From the NCBI GenBank assembly GCA_018292915.2, contig JACVVK020000382.1:600001-664000 (forward strand): 64,000 nt of DNA, written 5' to 3'. Shown in pieces: positions 34,978-43,460 of the stretch. The notes below the pieces were generated by a model. That model had not been told where the DNA came from and did not search any database. It was given only the letters and a program-made list of their open reading frames with translations. The translations under genes and the position numbers were made by a program. This DNA comes from Batillaria attramentaria (Eukaryota > Mollusca > Gastropoda > Batillariidae). Each line of letters starts with the position of its first letter. Position 1 is the first letter of the stretch.

Positions 34978-37413
34978 CTGTAAATTGGAAAATGATAACA
35001 GTAAAAAAACACTGTAGCAGAGGATTTTAAATTTTTTTTATCATGACTGTATCAAAGGAAATTTTGAGTGGTTTCCACTGAACATTACACTGGAGAAATT
35101 CAGGGGAAAAGATGAAAATAAAAGGGACTTAAAACTGAAATCTGAGACAGAGAAAGTTGAATACAATTACTACTAAGGGCTTAAAATGGTCCATGATAAA
35201 AAAAAAGGAGGAAAAAGTGTGCAGCATTTAGTGATGAAGTGGCAAAGTCTGCTGTGCGAATGTGTTACGCTAGGGGTGTCGCAGGCATATACTCTCCCAG
35301 AATTACATGTATTTTGTAATTAGACTAAAATTTATACAAAATCTCAACAGGGCCCGTCAGTGGTCGATGGTTAAGAGACTTGTCACCAATGCGAGAGGTC
35401 AAGGGTTCGAGTCCCTCTCGGGGCAAAGAATTTTTCCTTCTCGTATGTGGCACCGTTCATTCGGGCCGATCGTCGGGGGTTCTCTCTGGGTACTCCCGTT
35501 TCCTCCCCCTCTGCTTTGGAAATGTTCAGCCCACCAAACTTGAAAAATAAATGCAATTCTAAATTCCGAAAATTAAATAGCTGAGCTGACCCTTCGCACC
35601 ACGTGATTGTAATGTGTTTATGTCCAGTGTGTGAGAGAATGCGTATGATTCACGTGAGCATGCGTGTTGGGTTCAGTTCGCGGTGCTTTGAGGGTGGGTG
35701 GGTAGGTGTTCACGAGTTTAACGTCCTTTTCCACCACATACGCGTGATATCAAAGACAAGGCAACGATGAAAAGGTCAGCACAAATATTTGGCCCCAGCC
35801 GGGATACGAACTCACAACCTGAGCATTAGAGGAGCCGATTCATGAAATTGGGTAAAGCGCCTATACAATACTCATCATTATTATATTATTATTAACATGA
35901 TTTTAATTGCTTCAGAGGAGGAAACACTTGTTTGGAGGAAGATTTTTAGAATCAGACTAAACTTTGTGCAATTTAGTGCGTTTTTGGCATGATTTTAAGT
36001 GCCTCAGACTAGGGGAGGAAACACTTCTTTGGGGGAGGAAAATTCTAGCCAGAAGGGGAAATCCGCCAAAAGGTGAAAAATTTCAAGCCCTGCTACTGCT
36101 GTCTCTCTAATGATAATAATAATAATTATTATTATTGTACAGGTGCTTTACCCAATTTCATGAATTGGCTCAAACCGCCGCGAACTGAACCCACCACGCA
36201 CGCTCATGTGAATCACACGCATTCTTTCACACACTCGACATAATAAACACATGACAATCACGTGGTGCGAAGGGTCAGCTCAGCTGTTTAAATTTCGGAA
36301 TTTAGAATTGCATTTATTTTTCAAATTTGGTGGGCTGAACATTTCCAAAGCAGAGGGGGAGGAAGCCGGAGTACCCGGAGAGAACCCCCCGACGACTGGC
36401 CCGAATAAACGGTGCCACAAATGAGAAGAAAAAATTCACCCACCCCCCCTCTCACATTGGTGACAAGTCTCTTAGCGACTAGACCACCGACCATCACCTC
36501 TCTCTTGAAAAGAACCATGTAAGTTTAATAAAAAGACCACCTTATGGTTCTCTGCTGAAGGTGACCATACCAGTACCACTGTTATACAATTTATTCTGCT
36601 TGACTTTGTTCAGTGTAATGGGTACCATGCAGCATGAACTACAACCAAAAATGAATGAAACAAATTTTTTTTAATCTGTTGTTATGAGTTGATCAAAGAG
36701 GCATGTGTACTTACAAATCCTCCTTGATCCATTATCCACGTGGCGAACTTGTCAGAGAAGTACTGCAGGGTCATCTCTTTCACATTGTTCGCGTACACAG
36801 TTCCCTGCCCACAGCAGAGACAACACCCTTAGTGGCGTAGAACAGGAGAGGCCAGGTGGTTCCAGCTCACTTCATTCCCAATAGCATGCTGCACTGTCTG
36901 CTTGAAGCGACCGTACATCTCTGCTCTAATCTGCTCCTTTACCTCCTGTGGTACCTCTGGGCCTGCACCTCCCAACTAAATAACAGACAGACAAGAGTAT
37001 ATTAACAAGTGTTCATTTAACAGGCACGATGACTTCCATTTTTTAAATTTTTTTTATTTTAAGCTGTACTTTTTATGTTTGAATGATGGAAAACTGCCAT
37101 TGTATTGTAGGCACATCATGGCCCTTATGTCTTTTGAGTTTTTTGGGGTGTTTTTCAGCAAGAAACAAGGTCTTCACCACATTTAAAAAAAATAAAATTC
37201 ATATGTTGGTTGCTCTGTGAACCACTAGTTAATTTAAAAAGCATTAATATATGGCACCCTCCTTCTCAGAGTTTCCTTCCTTGACATGAGAATACATGCA
37301 ATGAAATTAAATGACAGTTAAACAAGATGGCCACTGACCAGCCCAATATGTTGTTTCCATTTAATCACCTGCTGTCGTCACGGTCGTACTTTTGTAATGC
37401 CATGTATACGGGA

Positions 37414-37464
<51 letters not shown>

Positions 37465-37467
37465 ACA

Positions 37468-37502
<35 letters not shown>

Positions 37503-37828
37503 GGAAACAACTGACCGGGCTTGTCAGACCAATCTTGGTTTTGGAGGAGAGACGTCAAGTTGTTTTCTTTGAAATCTATGACGTTTTCCTCATTGGGATG
37601 ACGCATAATACATTTGACGTAATAACTTTGACTCGGATACAATTCTTGCAATGAAAGCAGCCCCATGAAAATTGAAGTGTTGCTGCTGCGCAGTGTAAAG
37701 ATCGAATTTATACCGGCTCAATGTGTTTAACAGACAAGTCTGCGCGGCGAACGTTTTTTCACTATGTGTTATGTCTGCTGCGCGCGCGCGCACACAGACA
37801 CACACAGACATACGCGCGCGCGGCAACA

Positions 37829-37863
<35 letters not shown>

Positions 37864-40800
37864 GACTTGCGCGAGCCGCGTTTGTGCATGTGCTCCATTG
37901 AGACCTATGTGGTGTTCTCTCACTCTACTATGCTATTGAGTGAGAGTCAGTGGGAAAAACAAAGCTCACTACATCAATGAAACTCCCGCTTTCCCCGTCG
38001 ACAAATAGAGAACTTCCGAAAAGTGACGACACACCCCACGTCAATCAAACATGACGTCGGCAAACTGACGCTGATACAGTTTTGCGTCAGTGCGCGTGTG
38101 CCTTTTCTGCGATGTTTGTGAGGCGTGGTGGCTTGTGTAAAGGAAATGTGCTCGAGTACAAATTTTCGAGTCAACTGACGACAACGGCTGCAGTGAATTT
38201 TTCTAATTTTTTTTGTATATTTTTTATGGCACCCAGGCTCATTATCTATGTATAGTAGGAGCGATTTTGAGATCTAAAGTGTGTTCACCAGCACTTTCAT
38301 CAGGTACGGTTTACGCCAAAAGTATAAAAGCGACAACCTCCAAATTCACTCAGTTGAGAGTCCGTATTCATGCTATCTATGTCCCAAAAATGGAGTGGTT
38401 TAGGTAAATATTACGCCTTTAAACGCCAGAAAAGCCACTTTTTTTGAAAAGGGCGATAACTCGCAAATCATGTGTGCAATCGTACCTGGATCGGGCCTTC
38501 TATTCACAATCTTGATTCATTTAGAAACCCCAAATTTGAAATCGATCGGTTTAGTATTTTCGGAGAAATAGCATCTGAACTGGGTTCACATGCAATGTCA
38601 ACTCAGGCTCGGTTTACATGAAAACTATAAGAGCGACCATTTTCTAGTAGTGAGTCAATTCAGAGTCCGTATTCAAGCTATCTACTGCCAAACAATTGAG
38701 TGATTTAAATAAATATTACGCCTGTACACGAAAGACAACCAACTTGTCTCAAAAGGGCGATAACTCCCAAATCACTTAAGCAATCATCACACGCTTGAAT
38801 CGTCTAATGTAACATTTTGATAAATTTGGATACCCCAAATTTGAAGCCATTCGGTTAAGTATCTTCGAAGAAACGGGCCCGGACACAATTCACACACGCA
38901 CACACACACGCAACACACATCCGCACAGACGGCACTCACTGAGGAGGAGAACTGCGTTCGGAACACATAACGCGTCAGCATCGATGACGCAAGTTTTCTT
39001 ACGTCATTGTCAGAGTTACACTTGCATAATCGTCTCTCTGCGGGAGATCGGCAGTGACGTGCGTTTGTACCACAGATGCTTGCCTATGACGTGGAAATTT
39101 TAGCCCGTCCTATTATGTTGTTTCCATTACTATGGAAACAACATAAAAAACAACTAAATGACAATTAGTTCAATTACCTTTTTGTCTATCTCGTCTCCTT
39201 TTTCCCGCAGAATCTCCGTTATTTCATTTTCCAGGTCTTCCAGGGGATTGCCACCTAAAAAAAAAAGAGAGAAGTGACTTATTTTCTGTCTTTTTTTTGT
39301 GGTGGTGGTTGTTCAGGTAGAGGGTTGGGGAGGCTTTACAGCTAATTTGACAAGTCTGACTGCAGTATTAATCAAATGACCACTCATTGTCAACAAAAGG
39401 TACAAAGCACTTCTGATTTTTTTTTGTACCCCCAAATTCATTATGACATGTATTCTGTTACTTCTAGTAGTAAACATACTCTTGTGAGTGTAACAACCAA
39501 AACTAACAATTAACTGCAATTACTCTAAAATTCATACAGTCACAATGATTTTTATTGGTAACCATTAGTGTGTATTCAAACAGACAATGCCGACAAACAT
39601 TGTGTTTTTATTTACCATCTGCCTGCAGTTGTGAAGCAGCATCCCGCTGAGATTCAGAGTCTGACATGCAACCGTGGATGACAAAGTTGTCTCCCATTTC
39701 CATGAGCCTTTTGGCAATCTCCCCATACATTTTCTCCTTTTCCTCCTCCGTGCGTTCATGGAGAGGAACGCATGTCCCTTGCTTCCCATCAGGCTCTTCA
39801 AAGTCTGAATCGCCCTGCTCAAAAGAGGAGGGAAAAAAGGTCATTTTTGTGTTTTTATGGTACAAGTAATGCATATATACTTACATGTACCTGGCATGAA
39901 TGAATGAAAAGAGTGCTGTACAGTTCAATACTGTATATTTATCAGAATGAAAGAGACTAGAAAAAGATCAGCATACCAGAAAGTTAAACACGTGCTCAGA
40001 TGCTCAAGATGTTTATCCTCCTCTGGGCGTGTTTTGGGGTATTCTGACAGCGTCTTCAATATATACTGACCACAACAGTAAGGCCTTTTTACCTCTTTCT
40101 CAGGTATTTCTTTTGTTATTTTGGTGTAACTCAACTTCACCATTTTGGGGTCAGTAAGTGGAACAGTATTATTTTGCATTCAAATTATCTAATTTCACAG
40201 GTTACTAAAGTGTAATGTGTATAACTTAATGAATGGACCTGTACTTGAACAAAATCAGAGGTATTAACCCTGGTAGTGTTGAGCGGGAATATTTTGACTT
40301 TTTCAGCAAAAGACAAAATAATTCCACAAGACCAGGGTTAATAGCACCAACAACACTCCCCCCCCCCCCTCACTGCAATGAAAGTAACCAAATAGTAATG
40401 GTAAAATAAGAAGCATAAATGAATTCCATCATTTTATCACTCATCCTAAATAAAATCTGCATACCGTCAACCACCAGAGACGACTGAGGCAGCAAGGGTC
40501 TTTTGCCTTTCCTATCTCTCCCTGAGCTGTAGCCACTGTTCTGAGGCCCATGTCCATTAGGGAGGTTTTCCCTGTCCTCCCTTTGCCACAAATCCTCCAC
40601 GAACAGGCACAAGAATCAACCTCATCCATGAATGCGATGTCATCACCTGGATCGTCCAGCACATTCTTGCCCACTGTGAGCGGAGATATAAGGACTGTAT
40701 ACTGCTGGACTTGCCATCATTGCCGTAAGGAGAGTCTGAGCTGGTGCTGTGGGGGAAAGGGGAGGGGGATTTATCATGTTGGGGGGCAGCAGGAGGGTTT

Positions 40801-43379
40801 AGAGTGTTCCGCCAGTCTCCATTTTGAGAGGGAAGGGAAGATGCTTCATCACGTTGTGGAGATGGAGTGTGACGATTTGTCGTAAATGAGTCCTTTGCTT
40901 TCATCCCATGGAAGTCTGATGCAGCTTCTGAAAAAGAATTCAAGAAAATAATTAAATGACCTTCACAATCCAAGGGCTTCATATCTCTGCGGGAACTACA
41001 AGTAGACAAATTTGCTGGTTGACTGACAATTAAAGCACAGGACATTCACCCTGAACAGGGCAGAAACAATCAAACATTTCTCCGCCTTTAAAATATAAGT
41101 TATCAAATCATGTTATGCCAGACTTCCACGAAGAACAATTTAAAGTTTAAAGTAAACCGATGCACAAAAGCTCTATTATACAATCTAAATGTTATCAGGA
41201 AGGGGTGCCCCTTCACTTCATCTCCTCTGGCAAATACTTTTTAAATAAGAATTTAAACCAAAACAAATTAACACATACCTATGGTATTCACACGATTCAG
41301 GCGATCTCTCCTGCCACTGTGGAAGGAGCTACGGATGGAGTTTTATCAGTTTGCTGGCAGAAGATTGCGACGCTTTCCACTGTCCTCAGTCTGTATGGAA
41401 GGACTGGCGGTTTTACTGTCCAGTGTATGCCTGCGCCTCTTATATCTGCACTTTCTGCCGAACGTGGAATGAGACCCCTGGAATCTACCATCGGCTGGGG
41501 AGACCCTTTTGGTGAACTTTTGTCTTTCTTGTCCTTGCTACTGTTCTTTGGTGATGTCTTCCTTTTTAGGGTTTTTCTGGTTTAGGGCTTTCTTTTCTAT
41601 CGTCCTTTGCCTTTCACTGTGTCTCTTTCATTTTGTGTTCGCGTTCCTGTCTGTGGAAAGCATGTCTCAGTCGATCTTTCGCCTTGCGAAACAGGCCTTT
41701 TCTTCTGTCTGTTTTCTGAAACACTTGCACCATCACCCTCAGTATCTGCGGACGACGCAGAGGGTGAACGGTCTCTTCCTTTCACTTTTCGCAAAATTGT
41801 CCAGGTCATTTCTTTCAGTTTCTCATCACGAGAGGGTCGTGGCCTTGAAGGCATGTCTTGCTCTCTCAATTGCATCATTGATGCCAAATTCAGCTTTTTC
41901 ATCAAACACAACACCAGTGGTTGCAGGTCTGCTGGCGCTAGTGAAGGGATCAGTTATGTTGCGTTTTGGCCGCCCAAGAGACTGGCGTGGTCTATCCAAC
42001 TGCTTCTCCAAAAGTTCCTCAGAATTCTGGCTGCATCCTGGTACAACTCTGGCCCGGTTTGGGCGCTTCATACCACGTAATGTCCATTTCTGGCCATCCT
42101 GCTCCTCGATTTCTGGTGAGAGAAACAAACAAAATTAGCACTCATTATTTATCTTCAACTGTGTATTATTTCATAGTCTCAAAGCAGGGGAGCCAGAACA
42201 GAAAAAATAGTTAGAGCGTTGGACTTTCAATGCTCATGTCTTGAGTTTAAATCCCAGCTGGGGTCAAATATTCAGCTGGTCATTTTCTCGTCGCCCCCCG
42301 TCTTTGATTTCATCCATATGTCTGGAAAAGGAACATTAAACTCCCAAACAGCCACACTAACTGTAGTCTCAAAGCACAACTGTCAACAGGAATTTTTTTT
42401 AACAAAGTCTTCAAAGTTTACCTCCTTCCTGTATTGTATTACCGTAAGGCCCTCCGTTTAGGACTAACATCAAACCAGCAATACTCAATATTAACCCTGT
42501 TCCTGCTGAATTAATTTGTCTTAACGCTGAAAAAGCCATACATGCAGGTAGCCTGAAATATTCCGGGCTCAGCAACACCAGGGTTAAAAAATAAAATAAT
42601 CAAGGCAACAAAAACAAATGTACATGTACTTCCAAGCATGAGTCAATACTCACATCGAAGGACCAGCTCACACGTGTAGTTTCAGAGGCATTGTGTTGGA
42701 AGTTAGATCTTGGTCAAAATTAACTCAACACAAATGTAGTGGTACAACACTGTATTCTCAATAGTTTTATAAGTTAGCACAGAGGTCTGTACGTCTTCAC
42801 GGTCACAAGCTTAATGACTGTCTGCTCCCTCAAATTGAACACGCAATTTTTATATTTGCCATTGGCATGCTTAGTCATCAGCTTCTGTTTTTATCTCAGG
42901 TGTGCGACAGGTAAGCGCGCACCTGACAATGCTGATGACGGCAGGTGTGTGACACAGTAACGTGGAATGTTGTTTGTATTTCTGGGGAACTCGGATCACT
43001 TGGGATTCCCTATCGGTTCATAGAGAGAGTGGAGAGAGAGGTGGTAAGCTGGACAGGCTAAGGCTTTTAGTGGCAAAAACAAGAAGTCAATTCATATACA
43101 CGTCTTTATTTTCTCAGCGCATTGTTTCATTTACGCTTCAGTGGCTTCTCACTATCCATTTTCCTAACATGGTATTATGAACGTGTTATGCTTACTTGTT
43201 TCCAACAACAAACAGGGCTTCCAGTTTGACAAGGGCCTCCGAATGGTCAGGGAAAACCCCTTCATCCCTCCCGCGTAGTCGATATTTATAGATGATAACA
43301 GGATAGTTTTGAACACGGAAGTGGTCATCACGAAATCCCACCTGTGACCCTCACCTGAAATGACCTTCGACCCGGTCAT
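34743..43379 (-). CDS. BCL2-family gene with two BH3-like motifs, BH1 and BH2; several exons frame-broken
   Basis: This is a candidate regulator of mitochondrial apoptosis. Seven exons are proposed, in coding order: 43379-43196, 42112-41279, 40927-40465, 39814-39616, 39254-39178, 36975-36715 and 34977-34743. Splice signals fit, and phases match at most junctions; the 40465/39814 junction does not fit without an indel or an unseen exon. The long N-terminal part is charged and disordered. Exon 4 encodes EIAKRLMEMGDNF and exon 5 EITEILREKGDEI, both BH3-like (LxxxGDx). Exon 6 encodes SWNHLA and LLFYATKGVV (BH1/helix 5) and WIMDQGGF (BH2). The intron directly after GGF is the conserved BCL2-family position. 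The last exon encodes an acidic Ser-rich tail with no membrane anchor. Exons 2, 3, 6 and 7 need frame shifts to read through. So it is either a decaying gene or locally poor sequence. It resembles BAK most in BH1, and BCL2L14/BCL2L13 in having extra regions. Confidence 0.6.
35351..35894 (+). repeat. tRNA-headed SINE, second type, interrupted by a nested SINE
   Basis: The head 'ggcccgtcagtggtcgatgg' to 'gggttcgagtccctctcggg' has a clear B box. The body runs through 'ggcaccgttcattcgggccg' and 'ttcagcccaccaaacttg'. A minus-strand SINE of another family (about 35690-35832) splits the body. It resumes at 'gagccgattcatgaaattgg' and ends in (ATT)n. The uninterrupted inverted copy at 36121-36503 shows where the insertion lies. 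Confidence 0.85.
35690..35832 (-). repeat. 5'-truncated SINE nested in another SINE
   Basis: It matches the 3' half of the family seen at 21447-21627 ('gagtttaacgtccttttcca', 'gatatcaaagacaaggcaac', 'aaatatttggccccagccgg') and breaks off before the tRNA head. Confidence 0.85.
35900..36085 (-). repeat. Dispersed repeat with 'tcctctgaagcac' motif, copy 1
   Basis: On the minus strand it carries two ~75 bp subunits with 'gtttcctcctctgaagca' and 'aaaatcat.ccaaaacgcac'. Related copies lie at 52429-52640 and 55528-55725. No coding content. Confidence 0.75.
36121..36503 (-). repeat. tRNA-headed SINE, inverted partner of 35351-35894
   Basis: It reads on the minus strand from a head near 36500 ('gagacttgtcaccaatgtga') through 'ggtgggctgaacatttcc' to 'catgaaattgggtaaagcac' and an (AAT)n tail near 36121. 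It lies 230-780 bp from the opposite-strand copy. Confidence 0.85.
36715..36975 (-). CDS. BCL2-family gene, BH1/BH2 exon with two compensating frame shifts
   Basis: Acceptor TTATTTAG, donor GTAAGT. Length is 261 nt, so the exon itself is frame-neutral. The frame reads LGGAGPEVPQEVKEQ to NEVSWNHLA, then hits a TAA. The helix-5-like LLFYATKGVVSAVG is in the next frame, and the original frame resumes at GTVYANNVKEM to WIMDQGGF. That implies one extra base near the 'ggcctctcc' and one lost base near 'gtgggcag' (minus-strand words). Confidence 0.7.
37347..39145. mobile_element. Possible TIR-bounded composite element in a BCL2-gene intron
   Basis: The 14 bp word 'tatgttgtttccat' occurs at 37347 and 39114. 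Its complement occurs at 39132-39145 and, as an 11 bp piece, at 37501. The right end is a perfect 14+4+14 bp palindrome. Inside lie (CA)n-(CT)n (37418-37500), a (GCGC)/(ACGC) tract (37777-37862) and two diverged ~300 bp repeats starting near 38307 and 38610. The repeats share 'agagtccgtattca', 'aatattacgcct', 'aagggcgataactc' and 'accccaaatttgaa'. No transposase is seen, so a non-autonomous element is inferred. Confidence 0.5.
37418..37500. repeat. (CA)n-(CT)n microsatellite
   Basis: About 23 CA units followed by about 16 CT units. Confidence 0.9.
39178..39254 (-). CDS. BCL2-family gene, second BH3-like exon
   Basis: Acceptor TTTTTTTAG, donor GTAATT. Length is 77 nt, phase 1 in and 0 out. 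It encodes GNPLEDLENEITEILREKG and then DEIDKK. The LREKGDEI core fits the LxxxGDE BH3 signature, and the ~40-residue distance to BH1 is as in BAK, so this is the more likely functional BH3. The frame is intact. Confidence 0.7.
39616..39814 (-). CDS. BCL2-family gene, first BH3-like exon
   Basis: Acceptor TTTTGAGCAG, donor GTAAAT. Length is 199 nt, phase 0 in and 1 out. It encodes an acidic segment, then EKMYGEIAKRLMEMGDNFV and a Ser/Asp-rich stretch. The motif aligns with the next exon's EITEILREKGDEI at the spacing EI-xxx-L-x-E-x-GD. The frame is intact. Confidence 0.7.
39925..40179 (-). other. Open stretch that might hold one more BCL2-gene exon
   Basis: A minus-strand frame reads KLSYTKITKEIPEKE just before a GAG|GTAAAA donor-like site. 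No acceptor with the right phase was found. It sits in the intron where the phases of the flanking exons disagree. Very uncertain. Confidence 0.2.
40465..40927 (-). CDS. BCL2-family gene, third exon (disordered), frame-broken
   Basis: Acceptor CTTTTTCAG, donor G|GTATGC. It starts EAASDFHGMKAKDSF and reads Ser/Pro-rich sequence to GNDGKSSSIQ. Protein-like sequence then moves to a second frame (VGKNVLDDPGDDIAFMDEVD) and a third (CLFVEDLWQREDRENLP to SSLVVDG). Two single-base shifts would explain this. Confidence 0.5.
41279..42112 (-). CDS. BCL2-family gene, second exon (charged, disordered), frame-broken
   Basis: Acceptor TTTCTCTCACCAG, donor GTATGT. Length is 834 nt, phase 1 in and out. It reads IEEQDGQKWTLRGMKRP to NDAIERAR. 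It continues in the next frame (RPRPSRDEKLKEMTW to KGKGR), then with further shifts through SSKDKKDKSSPKGSPQ to RYKRRRHTLDSKTASPS. It ends in the starting frame. Linkage to the BCL2 exons rests on matching phase with 40927. Confidence 0.45.
42207..42357 (+). repeat. tRNA-headed SINE, diverged
   Basis: 'gttagagcgttggactttca' and 'aatcccagctggggtcaaat' form the head, followed by 'gtctttgatttcatccatat' and 'ggaacattaaactcccaaac'. It belongs to the same family as 61632-61799. Confidence 0.8.
43196..43379 (-). CDS. Candidate first coding exon of the BCL2-family gene
   Basis: The ATG at 43379 opens a frame (MTGSKVISGEGHRWDF to CLLLET) that runs to a donor AA|GTAAGC in phase 1. This matches the phase of the exon at 42112. 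A competing frame across the same bases reads GFRDDHFRVQNYPVIIYKYR to VVGNK and looks at least as protein-like, so the frame is not settled. Confidence 0.35.
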
Positions 43380-43460
43380 GGCTAGCCCAAACCATCGCTA
43401 ACCAACACTACAGAATACTTTTTCTGCTCTTACGAACTAGAGAGCTCATCGAGAAACAGC
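43380..43460. promoter_or_regulatory. Short divergent interval, probable bidirectional promoter
   Basis: Only 81 bp separate the proposed minus-strand BCL2-family ATG from the plus-strand MRPL23 ATG at 43461. No TATA box is evident. Head-to-head pairing with a housekeeping mitochondrial ribosomal gene is a common animal arrangement. Function is inferred from geometry. Confidence 0.45.

Noticed and set aside
41160..42214. Plus-strand frames of 140-209 codons across 41.2-42.2 kb
   Set aside because: They are antisense shadows of the minus-strand exon 41279-42112; no plus-strand splice or start evidence.
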